Assembly (NCBI GenBank): GCA_002343545.1
Contig: DDRA01000177.1
Location: forward strand, 6,582 to 18,527
DNA length: 11,946 nucleotides
Origin: Bacteriovoracaceae bacterium UBA2428
GTDB taxonomy: Bacteria > Bdellovibrionota > UBA2428
Direction of reading: 5' to 3'
The notes below the pieces were generated by a model, which did no database searches, was not told the origin of the DNA, and saw nothing but the letters and a program-made list of their open reading frames with translations. The position numbers and the translations under genes are program-made. Shown one piece after another: positions 7,249 to 11,946 of this stretch; position 1 is the first letter of the stretch, and each line of letters opens with the position of its first letter.

Positions 7249-7937
7249 CGCGTCGAACGCGCGCCGAAGATTCTCGACCCGACCCGAACCCAATCGCTTC
7301 CTTCTTCGATGGCGATCTCGAAGTCGTGGCTCATGCCCATGCTGAGCTCGCCGCCGGGCAGGTGGCGATCACGCAGATCGCGCAGAGCCGAAAATTCTTG
7401 GCGGAGCCGCCTTTCGCCGACGATCTCCAGATCCGATGGCAGAGTCATCAGACCCTTCAGCGCCGAGGACAATCCGAGCGCTTCGATGCGCTCGAGCAGA
7501 AGCGGCAGTTCCGAAGTCGGGCAACCGTTTTTCTGATCTTCGGACGATACGTTGACCTGCACGAAGAAGCCGAACCCCGGCTTGCGACTTCCCTTCGCCA
7601 TGACCTCGACTTCCTTCGCGCGCGCCACGGTCTGGAGCACGGTGACCAGCTCGAGCACCCCGGGAATCTTTCGGCTTTGCAAGCGCCCTTGGTAGTGCCA
7701 CTCGACCGAGCTCGGAAAGTGCGCGGCCTTTGCTTCGAGTTCTTCGAAGTAGTTCTCCCCGAAACGCGGCGGAAAGCGCGGAAGCGCGAGGGCCGCTTCG
7801 AGCGCGGCGATCGATTGCCCCTTCGACACGGGCAGGATCTTGACCGCATCGACGGGGCGAGCGGATCGTTTGGCCGCACGATCGACCGCCTCGAGAACTT
7901 CGTCCCACTTCGCGCGAAGGCCTTCTAGCTCAGACAA
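7245..7937 (-). CDS. yggS: YggS/PLPBP family pyridoxal-5'-phosphate homeostasis protein
   Basis: Non-catalytic PLP-binding protein of the alanine-racemase-like TIM-barrel fold, involved in vitamin B6 and amino/keto-acid balance in the cytoplasm. Family motifs appear in order: ILPVSKG with the PLP Lys39, RFGENYFEEL (59-67), WHYQGRLQSRK (80-90), VQVNVSSEDQKNGC (127-139), KGLMTLP (161-167), LSMGMSHDFEIAI (198-210) and VRVGSRIFGAR (217-227). The last three include the phosphate-binding region. Length (230) is standard. The start is TTG (7937-7935): a TGA lies two codons upstream in frame, and GGGAG sits about 9 bases before it. The gene therefore begins inside the last 8 bases of maf and is translationally coupled to it. 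Its stop shares CTAG with the convergent TPR-SH3 gene, leaving no space for a terminator. Confidence 0.96.
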   Translation of the reverse strand: MSELEGLRAKWDEVLEAVDRAAKRSARPVDAVKILPVSKGQSIAALEAALALPRFPPRFGENYFEELEAKAAHFPSSVEWHYQGRLQSRKIPGVLELVTVLQTVARAKEVEVMAKGSRKPGFGFFVQVNVSSEDQKNGCPTSELPLLLERIEALGLSSALKGLMTLPSDLEIVGERRLRQEFSALRDLRDRHLPGGELSMGMSHDFEIAIEEGSDWVRVGSRIFGARSTR

Positions 7938-8547
7938 ACTTCAAGGCTCCCGCCACCCGACGGACTTCCTCGACCGGCAGGCCGACGATATTGGAATAGG
8001 AGCCCTTCACGCTTTGCACGAACAGGAGGGCACGGTCCTGGAAGCCGTAGGCGCCGGCTTTATCGAAGGGCTTCTCGATTTCGACGTAGCGTTCGATCTC
8101 GGTCGCGGCCAGGGGCCGAAAGCGGACCCGGCTCTTTACGACCGAATCGCGGACCCTAAGCTTGTCGCCGTGCCGGCGGCCGAGTCGAATACCCGTCCAA
8201 ACTTCATGCTCGACTCCCGACAAGCGGCCCAGCATCTCTTTGGCCTCCGCGGGGGTATCGGGCTTGCCCAGAACATCGTTCCCAAGGACCACGATCGTGT
8301 CTCCGACCAGGAGGCCCGAAGCCTTGCCCCCCCCCCCGGAGATCGGGTCAGCCTGGGAAAGGGCGGATCGCCACTTAGCGTCAATACAGGCCTGGAGATA
8401 GTCTTTGGGGTGTTCGCCCGACCGCCACCGCGGCTCTTCATCTGAGGCCGAGATTTGGCCTACATTATTGAAAAGTAAGCGAATTAGCTCCTGCCGGCGG
8501 GGCGACTTCGAAGCCAGGATGAGGTGCTCATTATACTTGCCCGGCAT
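7930..8547 (-). CDS. maf: Maf family nucleoside triphosphate pyrophosphatase
   Basis: House-cleaning pyrophosphatase that hydrolyses non-canonical or excess nucleoside triphosphates to monophosphates; Maf proteins have also been linked to septum formation. LASKSPRRQELI (11-22) is the S-x-R-R substrate loop, GDTIVVLGNDVLGKP (82-96) contains the catalytic Asp83 and the LGKP motif, HEVWTGIRL (114-122) is the (H)xV(w/y)TG strand, and EKPFDKAGAYGFQ (158-170) is the K-x-G-x-Y-x-x-Q-type motif. Length (205) is normal. Start ATG 8547; no strong ribosome site directly upstream. An 11-G run (8337-8327 on this strand) encodes Gly71-Gly74 just before the catalytic Asp, an unusual insertion in a loop and a potential frameshift hotspot. 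Downstream yggS starts within its last codons. Divergent from carD. Confidence 0.95.
   Translation of the reverse strand: MPGKYNEHLILASKSPRRQELIRLLFNNVGQISASDEEPRWRSGEHPKDYLQACIDAKWRSALSQADPISGGGGKASGLLVGDTIVVLGNDVLGKPDTPAEAKEMLGRLSGVEHEVWTGIRLGRRHGDKLRVRDSVVKSRVRFRPLAATEIERYVEIEKPFDKAGAYGFQDRALLFVQSVKGSYSNIVGLPVEEVRRVAGALKFV
8327..8337 (-). repeat. 11-bp poly-G homopolymer inside maf
   Basis: Eleven consecutive C on the plus strand (G on the coding strand) encode the glycine stretch 71-74 of Maf. A gain or loss of one base would shift frame before the catalytic Asp83 and inactivate the enzyme. Runs of this length are known slippage sites in phase-variable genes; they are also a common place for sequencing error. 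Confidence 0.9.
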
Positions 8548-8617
8548 ATGCGAACTGTGGTATTTTCCCCAACGGTTTTAGGTATGCCCTAATTTCCCGA
8601 AGAGGCCTTTCACTGTT

Positions 8618-8747
8618 GCGGGTGAGTCCGTAGGACGGATCCGTCGCAGGGAGGACTTCGGATAACTCGGCTCTCGGTGCTGTGCTACTGGATTTAGCAC
8701 ACCGATCCTGAATTGGGGAATACCCCCAATTTGGCTTTGGTCACCGC
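8618..8747 (+). ncRNA. Candidate structured leader or small RNA upstream of carD
   Basis: Within the 224-base gap between maf and carD the plus strand carries nested inverted repeats. GCGGGTGA (8618-8625) pairs with TCACCGC (8741-8747) with one bulged G, closing a domain. Inside are TCCGT/ACGGA (8627-8639), a hairpin with CGGTGCTGTGCTA (8675-8687) against TAGCACACCG (8695-8704) with a 3-base bulge, and a perfect 8-bp hairpin AATTGGGG (8711-8718) / CCCCAATT (8724-8731). I recognise no known family: it lacks SRP RNA, RNase P and tmRNA signatures. It could be a cis-regulatory leader of carD or an independent sRNA. The pairings are seen; that they act as RNA is inference. Confidence 0.4.
8634..8645. 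promoter_or_regulatory. 12-bp perfect palindrome, possible operator
   Basis: GACGGATCCGTC is a perfect palindrome in the maf-carD intergenic region, overlapping the small hairpin at 8627-8639. It could be a DNA operator for the divergent pair or simply part of an RNA stem. No binding protein can be named. Confidence 0.25.
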
Positions 8748-8771
8748 GGCCACCAGGACGGAGGCGCGATC

Positions 8772-9266
8772 TTGGCCATTTTTAAAGTCGGAGACAACGC
8801 AGTTTACCCTTCTCACGGCGTTGGCGTCGTACGAGGTATCCAAGAAAAGGATATCGGAGGACGTAAGAAGTACTTCTACATCCTTCAGTTGCTTGAGAAC
8901 GGCAGCACGATCCTTATCCCCACGGATAAGGTCAAGGACGTCGGCCTGCGGTCGATCATCGCCAAGAAGGACGTCTCGAAGATCTACAAGATCCTCAAGA
9001 CGAAGGAAGTTTCGGTCGACAACCAGACCTGGAACCGCCGCTATCGCGAGTACATGGAAAAGATCAAAACGGGTTCGGTGTACGAAATCGCCGAAGTCCT
9101 TCGCGATCTTTACCGCCTCAAGATGGAGAAGGACCTCTCCTTCGGTGAGCGCAAAATGCTCGACACCGCGAAGAGCCTTCTCGTGAAGGAACTGTCGCTC
9201 GCCCAGCAGATCCGCGAAGACATCATCGAGAACGAGCTCCGTCAGATCTTCGAGCTTCCGAACTAG
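8772..9266 (+). CDS. cdnL: CarD/CdnL family transcriptional regulator
   Basis: RNA polymerase-binding global regulator that stabilises open promoter complexes, often at rRNA and housekeeping promoters. The N-terminal Tudor-like domain (2-65: FKVGDNAVYPSHGVGVVRGI, YFYILQLLENGSTILIPTDK) contacts the polymerase beta subunit. The C-terminal helical domain (66-164) includes TWNRRYREYMEKI with Trp87, matching the conserved Trp that wedges at the upstream edge of the bubble (Trp85 in M. tuberculosis CarD). It continues with AEVLRDLYRLK and LSFGERKMLDTAKSLLVKEL, family-typical. Length (164) fits CdnL, without the HMGA-like tail of M. xanthus CarD. The start is TTG (8772-8774) with a strong GGAGG 7 bases upstream; no in-frame ATG is better placed. 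The gene is preceded by an inverted-repeat-rich leader and followed by a strong terminator, so it is probably monocistronic. Confidence 0.95.
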   Translation: MAIFKVGDNAVYPSHGVGVVRGIQEKDIGGRKKYFYILQLLENGSTILIPTDKVKDVGLRSIIAKKDVSKIYKILKTKEVSVDNQTWNRRYREYMEKIKTGSVYEIAEVLRDLYRLKMEKDLSFGERKMLDTAKSLLVKELSLAQQIREDIIENELRQIFELPN

Positions 9267-9288
9267 TTCTTAGATCCGAAATCTTATC

Positions 9289-9322
9289 AAAGCCTCCGGC
9301 CGCGTGAGCGACCGGAGGCTTT
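9289..9322. terminator. Bidirectional intrinsic terminator between carD and the catalase-like gene
   Basis: AAAGCCTCCGG (9289-9299) and CCGGAGGCTTT (9312-9322) form a perfect 11-bp stem. The loop can extend as CGC-GTGA-GCG, a stem capped by a GNRA-type tetraloop. The A/T ends give short U-tracts on both strands (CTTTGTCGTTT on plus, CTTTGATAAGATTT on minus). Placed 22 bases after carD and 7 bases after the convergent catalase-like stop, it can serve both genes. Confidence 0.88.
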
Positions 9323-9329
9323 GTCGTTT

Positions 9330-10538
9330 CTACCACTCGAGCGCGGCTTCGGTGACTCCACCCTGGCGGTGCACGGCGCTCGCCTCGTAAACGACGCGGC
9401 GGGCGCGGTTTTGGTGGCCGAGCGGCCGGTGCGCTTCGATCGCGTGCCACGGATTGAAGACCATCTTCTCGCAAAGATCCGCGTGCTCCGAAGGCACTTG
9501 GTTGCGGAAGGTGATGATGCCAACGCGGGTAAAGGGCGTCTTCCACTCTTTCGACGTATCTTCGATCGGAGTCCGCTCCGGTCGCTCGAGGTCTTGGGGT
9601 TGAACGACGAGCTCCATGCAGAAGCCCTCTCTCACGATGTGAAGCCCGTTCTCATCCTTGGGAGCGTAGTTCGGGCGATCTTGGACCCGGCAAGCGAGCT
9701 CTCGCTCAAAACGTCCGGTGTCCTTGGCCTCTTCCGGAATGTCTTTGCCGCTATTGCAGTCCGAGTGGACCGAGGCCCGGAAGCACTCCATGGGACGCAC
9801 GCTGTACTTGATGGCCTGATCGGGACCCAGGCGATAAGGAGTGCCTCCCCAGTACTGGATGTCGGCCACACTCTTGATCAGGGGAGTGGTCGTCACGCCG
9901 CGCATGATCGCCGAATGGGTGTCGCGGTTGAGCGCCGCGTAGGCGGAAAGCTCCGTGAGACGCTTGAGGCCTTTCGACTTCGCGTTCACCTCGGCGAAAT
10001 CCATGAAGCGCTTGCCGTCCGAGCCGAAACCCGTCGCGTTGTTGATCATGACGAAGTCCTGGGTCATGGATTCGTCGCTCATGAACTTCGGACCGGGCAC
10101 GCCGATCACTTTCAGCGCGAGACCGCGAACGTCGGGATTGATGTCGGCTTCGCGCCAACCGGCCCCGTTCGAGAAACGGGCCCACAGCTTCCATCCCTGG
10201 GTTTCGTTGCCGAAGATCCCGTGCCGCGTCCAGCTCGGGCGATCGCTATCGAGCGCGAGCGTGCCCTTCAGGCAGCCGTGCGCCTTGGAGTGAAATCCGC
10301 GCTGATGCGTATCCTGACCGCGCAAGGTTTTGGTCTGGCGAACGATGATGTCGCGAATCTGCGTCTTCATCGTCTCGAACTGGGCGGCTTCCGCTTCGGC
10401 GCTTCCGCCGAGATAGGTCTCCTGGTTGAGACCGGCCGCGGTGCTCGAGGGTTCGCGGGAAAGCACGGCTTCCTGCGAGCTCGAACACGACACGAAAGTC
10501 AGCGAAAAAAGGGATCCCAGCCAAAACGGAACTCTCAT
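9330..10538 (-). CDS. Catalase-like heme protein with lipoprotein signal peptide
   Basis: Predicted envelope-anchored member of the catalase superfamily, probably a peroxide-detoxifying or peroxidase-like enzyme. Residues 1-17 are hydrophobic and end in TFVSC, a usable lipobox with Cys18, so it should be a lipoprotein. RGFHSKAHGC (80-89) aligns with catalase R-V-V-H-A-K-G, making His83 the distal His. WKLWARFSNGAG and NPDVRGLALKV (134-144) are catalase-like, and QYWGGTPYRLGP (228-239) matches the R/YPDTHRHRLG region with Tyr229 as proximal heme ligand at the right distance from RLG. The Arg four residues before that Tyr in true catalases is Ala225 here. NPWHAIEAHRPLGHQNRARRVVY (362-384) is typical of the small catalase-like group. 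Length (402) is shorter than monofunctional catalases (about 480 or more). Seven cysteines, including Cys18, permit disulfides, fitting export. AAGGAG sits 6 bases before ATG 10538. An Fnr-type box lies upstream. Activity is not proven by sequence. Confidence 0.88.
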   Translation of the reverse strand: MRVPFWLGSLFSLTFVSCSSSQEAVLSREPSSTAAGLNQETYLGGSAEAEAAQFETMKTQIRDIIVRQTKTLRGQDTHQRGFHSKAHGCLKGTLALDSDRPSWTRHGIFGNETQGWKLWARFSNGAGWREADINPDVRGLALKVIGVPGPKFMSDESMTQDFVMINNATGFGSDGKRFMDFAEVNAKSKGLKRLTELSAYAALNRDTHSAIMRGVTTTPLIKSVADIQYWGGTPYRLGPDQAIKYSVRPMECFRASVHSDCNSGKDIPEEAKDTGRFERELACRVQDRPNYAPKDENGLHIVREGFCMELVVQPQDLERPERTPIEDTSKEWKTPFTRVGIITFRNQVPSEHADLCEKMVFNPWHAIEAHRPLGHQNRARRVVYEASAVHRQGGVTEAALEW

Positions 10539-10564
10539 TGATTCTCCTTCTGAGTTGCCGCTTC

Positions 10565-10570
10565 AGTATG
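10565..10570 (-). promoter_or_regulatory. Putative -10 element for the catalase-like gene
   Basis: On the minus strand these bases read CATACT (4 of 6 matches to TATAAT). The implied transcript start is near 10558, about 20 bases before the start codon. The centre of the Fnr-type box lies about 29.5 bases upstream of the hexamer, i.e. near -41, as in class II activator-dependent promoters. The weak hexamer and lack of a clear -35 are consistent with activator dependence. Confidence 0.45.
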
Positions 10571-10590
10571 GAAGCTTCGCGCCGCTTTCG

Positions 10591-10608
10591 CTTTGAGCTA
10601 GGTCAAAG
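10591..10608. promoter_or_regulatory. Crp/Fnr-type operator upstream of the catalase-like gene
   Basis: CTTTGAGCTAGGTCAAAG is an inverted repeat with perfect 6-base arms (CTTTGA/TCAAAG) and a 6-base centre. It has the Crp-like spacing TTTGA-N6-TCAAA and the same TTGA-N-CTAG-N-TCAA core as the perfect Fnr box at 11837-11854. It lies between the catalase-like gene and the Crp/Fnr regulator gene, close to the regulator's 3' end. Confidence 0.68.
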
Positions 10609-10615
10609 GACGTCG

Positions 10616-11212
10616 TCAAAAATCCTTCCGCGCGCGTTTGCCCCGCAGGCGGCTGAGCGAAACCGGCGTGATGCCCAGGTAGCTCGCGATGAGAGACTGA
10701 CTGAGTCGATCGTGAAGACTGGAGTATCGGCTCTGAAAGGCCTCGTAGCGGGTCAAGGCGTCCATGCATAGCAGCTCGTACTCGCGCTTCTGGTACTCGA
10801 TGTACATCTCTTCGCCGATGACCCGGGCGATGCGCTCCCAACACGCGTGACGGGCGAAGCCACGCTTGAACTCGCGGTACGAAAACGTGAGAACCTCGCA
10901 GTCCTCCACCGCTTCGACCGCGCATTGCGACACCTCGCCGCTCAGCGCCGATGAGTAAGAAGCGACGAATTGGCCGGCCGCCCGAAAGGCGCGCGTGTAT
11001 TCGTTCCCGTCGGCCATCACGTAGTAATTCCGCATGAGCCCCTTCAGGAGGAACGCGATCGCGTCGCCGTCCTGGCCGATCTCGATCCAAACTTTTCCCT
11101 TCTCGATCTTCTCCGGACGGAGGGCCGGTCGAAAGAGCTCCCATTCCGCGTCCGGAATAGGGGCGTAGCGCTCAAACATCTTACGGAGGGCCTGAAAGGG
11201 ATCGTCCATCAT
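10616..11212 (-). CDS. Crp/Fnr family transcriptional regulator without Fe-S cysteines
   Basis: Predicted dimeric DNA-binding regulator of 198 residues. Residues about 30-115 form the cyclic-nucleotide-binding-like beta-roll (IEKGKVWIEIGQDGDAIAFL, then GQFVASYSSALSG and AVEAVEDCEVLTFSYREF). Residues about 118-150 are the dimer helix. Residues 171-192 are the helix-turn-helix (SQSLIASYLGITPVSLSRLR). The canonical Crp phosphate-binding Arg/Ser cassette is not recognisable, and the N-terminal Cys cluster of FNR is absent, so it is probably not a classical cAMP or [4Fe-4S] sensor. Cys97, Cys105, Cys124 and Cys149 are scattered and could be redox-active, but that is speculative. The recognition helix keeps S-R but has Val where FNR and CRP have Glu. 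The protein starts MM; AGGA lies 6 bases before the first ATG. It is upstream of the catalase-like gene in the same direction (77-base gap with an Fnr-type box) and divergent from the hotdog gene. Confidence 0.9.
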   Translation of the reverse strand: MMDDPFQALRKMFERYAPIPDAEWELFRPALRPEKIEKGKVWIEIGQDGDAIAFLLKGLMRNYYVMADGNEYTRAFRAAGQFVASYSSALSGEVSQCAVEAVEDCEVLTFSYREFKRGFARHACWERIARVIGEEMYIEYQKREYELLCMDALTRYEAFQSRYSSLHDRLSQSLIASYLGITPVSLSRLRGKRARKDF

Positions 11213-11251
11213 TTCTTATCCTAGGTTAACGAACTTTTGGGTGTCCTGGCG

Positions 11252-11257
11252 TATTAT
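11252..11257 (+). promoter_or_regulatory. Putative -10 element for the hotdog gene
   Basis: TATTAT matches TATAAT at 5 of 6 positions and lies 42 bases before the hotdog start codon in the 81-base divergent gap with the regulator gene. No good -35 is found 16-18 bases upstream. On the minus strand the same place reads CATAAT (ATAATA), so overlapping divergent promoters are possible. Confidence 0.42.
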
Positions 11258-11274
11258 GCAATGCGTTAAATGAT

Positions 11275-11294
11275 TAATAATAAGGAGATTATTA
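11275..11294 (+). promoter_or_regulatory. A/U hairpin presenting the ribosome-binding site of the hotdog gene in its loop
   Basis: TAATAAT (11275-11281) and ATTATTA (11288-11294) are perfect 7-base inverted repeats. The 6-base loop between them is exactly the Shine-Dalgarno AAGGAG, and the second arm includes the A of the ATG. An all-A/U stem would be weak and easily melted. This ribosome site fixes the start at 11294 and rules out the ATG at 11270. Confidence 0.5.
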
Positions 11295-11800
11295 TGATTC
11301 CCCAGCCGACCAATACCGCCACCCAATCCCGCCTCGAAAGCTCGCTCCGAGGCTTGGTTCCCTTGGCCGCCGGCCTGGACTTCCGCATTCAAACGCTGAG
11401 CCCCCGCGAAGTCGTCTGCTCCCTGGAGGCGAACGACCTCGGTCTCAACCAAAACGGGACCCTGCAAGCTGCCACCTTTTACATCCTCGCCGACTACACG
11501 AGCGGGTTGGCCGGATACGCGGGCCTCGGCGACTACTCGCTTCTGGGCATGGACGATCCGCAGGACCCCCGCCCCAAGATTCAGGGGTGGCTGAAGGACG
11601 GCTACGTCAAGCACATCCGCCCCGCGACGGGCAGCCTGCGCGCCGTCGCCGCGCTGCCCGAAGAGGAGATCGCTCGGATCCGCCAGGATCTCTCGACGAG
11701 CGGAAAATGCGTTTACACGGCCGAGATCCAGATCTTCCAAGAGACGACGCTGGTCGCGATCGCCCGACATACCGTGGTGTTCATGGCGACGAGTCACTGA
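11294..11800 (+). CDS. Hotdog-fold protein, thioesterase-like (YiiD C-terminal/DUF4442-like)
   Basis: Small cytoplasmic protein of 168 residues with the pattern of a hotdog-fold acyl-thioesterase. LVPLAAGLDFRIQTLSPREV (21-40) resembles the opening strand. NDLGLNQNGTLQAATFYILADYTSGLA (47-73) is the central helix preceded by an N-x-x-G-T segment, as in YiiD-C/PaaI relatives. VKHIRPATGSLRAVAAL (105-121) is the next strand, and CVYTAEIQIFQETTLVAIARHTVVFMA (139-165) contains the last two strands. Its substrate is unknown and hotdog proteins without thioesterase activity exist, so the enzyme claim is tentative. The start at 11294 is chosen for its AAGGAG ribosome site 6 bases upstream. It is divergent from the Crp/Fnr regulator and could be controlled by it, though no clear Fnr box lies in its own promoter. 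It ends 20 bases before a large palindrome that may also act as its terminator. Confidence 0.72.
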   Translation: MIPQPTNTATQSRLESSLRGLVPLAAGLDFRIQTLSPREVVCSLEANDLGLNQNGTLQAATFYILADYTSGLAGYAGLGDYSLLGMDDPQDPRPKIQGWLKDGYVKHIRPATGSLRAVAALPEEEIARIRQDLSTSGKCVYTAEIQIFQETTLVAIARHTVVFMATSH

Positions 11801-11820
11801 AACAGGATAACTCGACGGAC

Positions 11821-11870
11821 GGGTGAATTCCCGGGGGCTTGATCTAGATCAAGCGAGAGGGAATTCGCCC
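11821..11870. repeat. 50-bp near-perfect palindrome
   Basis: GGGTGAATTCCC (11821-11832) and GGGAATTCGCCC (11859-11870) are inverted with one G-T-type mismatch. They are placed symmetrically, with 4-base spacers, around an 18-bp perfect palindrome (11837-11854), and all share the same centre at 11845.5. In DNA it could hold two regulator dimers or one large complex. In RNA read through from the hotdog gene it would be a long hairpin, though no U-tract follows. Confidence 0.9.
11837..11854. promoter_or_regulatory. Perfect Fnr-type box upstream of the last gene
   Basis: GCTTGATCTAGATCAAGC is an 18-bp perfect palindrome containing TTGAT-CTAG-ATCAA, an exact match to the Fnr/Anr consensus TTGAT-N4-ATCAA. 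Its centre is 30.5 bases before the -10 at 11876, so about -41.5 from the expected transcript start: the class II activation position. It shares the TTGA-N-CTAG-N-TCAA core with the box at 10591-10608. Confidence 0.82.
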
Positions 11871-11872
11871 GA

Positions 11873-11881
11873 TGCTATAAA
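11873..11881 (+). promoter_or_regulatory. Extended -10 promoter element for the last gene
   Basis: TGC-TATAAA combines an extended -10 (TGn) with a 5-of-6 match to TATAAT. It lacks a normal -35 because the Fnr box occupies that place. The expected transcript start is near 11888, giving a short 17-base leader to the ATG at 11905. Confidence 0.65.
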
Positions 11882-11904
11882 TTCGACGACGAATGGAAGC
11901 GAAG

Positions 11905-11946
11905 ATGGGCCCCAACGACTTTCACGCGCGACTCAAAGGCCTCTTC
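11905..11946 (+). CDS. 5' end of a gene running off the right edge, function unknown
   Basis: Fourteen codons are visible (MGPNDFHARLKGLF), too few to assign a family. GGAAG lies 5 bases before the ATG at 11905, which favours this start over the in-frame ATG at 11893, only about 5 bases after the expected transcript start. The Fnr box and extended -10 directly upstream suggest control by oxygen, redox state or nitrosative stress, as is usual for Fnr-family targets. The open frame runs to the edge without a stop. Confidence 0.55.
   Translation, partial: MGPNDFHARLKGLF

Noticed and set aside
8618..8747. Known RNA families (SRP RNA, RNase P, tmRNA, 6S) as identity of the carD leader
   Set aside because: None of the hallmark sequences of the first three is present, and the shape is branched instead of the long single rod with central bubble of 6S RNA.
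9321..10541. 406-codon plus-strand open frame opposite the catalase-like gene
   Set aside because: The minus strand has catalase motifs, a lipoprotein signal and a perfect ribosome site; this is its shadow frame.
11226..11269. TTAACG and CGTTAA inverted repeats in the regulator-hotdog gap
   Set aside because: The arms are only 6 bases and 32 bases apart, in A/T-rich DNA; too weak to call an operator, though they flank the overlapping promoters.
11270..11293. Earlier ATG for the hotdog gene
   Set aside because: It would put the strong AAGGAG inside the coding region and add eight Asn/Lys/Ile-rich residues with no ribosome site of their own.

Overview
This is a gene-dense stretch of GC-rich bacterial chromosome. 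It holds 13 protein genes, two of them cut by the window edges, and no gap longer than about 225 bases. I see no phage, transposon, CRISPR, tRNA or rRNA. The gene mix is a CarD/CdnL-type RNA polymerase regulator, AmgK/MurU-type peptidoglycan recycling enzymes, a cytosolic patatin, a BatE-like TPR-SH3 membrane protein and a catalase-like lipoprotein. Together with GTG and TTG starts, this suggests a Gram-negative, delta-proteobacteria-like lineage, possibly a GC-rich Bdellovibrionota. That placement is inference.

Bases 1-2935 (minus strand) are a tight operon: amgK-like sugar kinase, murU-like nucleotidyltransferase, then an oligopeptide-type ABC permease. Both junctions are 4-base ATGA overlaps. 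The kinase and nucleotidyltransferase fit salvage of MurNAc to UDP-MurNAc, and the coupled permease suggests import of muropeptides. Divergent from it, 3031-4791 encodes an exported protein of unknown function that appears to contain two related tandem halves. It converges on a patatin-like lipase (4820-5965, minus). Divergent from the patatin is a two-gene unit (6020-7248): an excisionase-fold DNA-binding protein with a coiled coil, then a TPR/two-TM/SH3 protein.

That unit converges on a maf-yggS pair (7245-8547, minus), sharing a CTAG that holds both stop codons. The maf gene contains an 11-G homopolymer before its catalytic Asp codon. Divergent from maf, carD (8772-9266) follows a 224-bp region rich in inverted repeats that could be a structured leader or small RNA. 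A bidirectional terminator separates carD from the converging catalase-like lipoprotein gene (9330-10538, minus).

The last part looks like a small Fnr-type regulatory island. A Crp/Fnr-family regulator gene (10616-11212, minus) lies upstream of the catalase-like gene. A hotdog-fold gene (11294-11800, plus) diverges from the regulator, and another gene starts at the right edge (11905). Two inverted repeats sharing the core TTGA-N-CTAG-N-TCAA lie in front of the catalase-like gene and the last gene. Each is centred about 30 bases from a -10-like hexamer, the layout of a class II Fnr-activated promoter. The second sits in the middle of a nearly perfect 50-bp palindrome.
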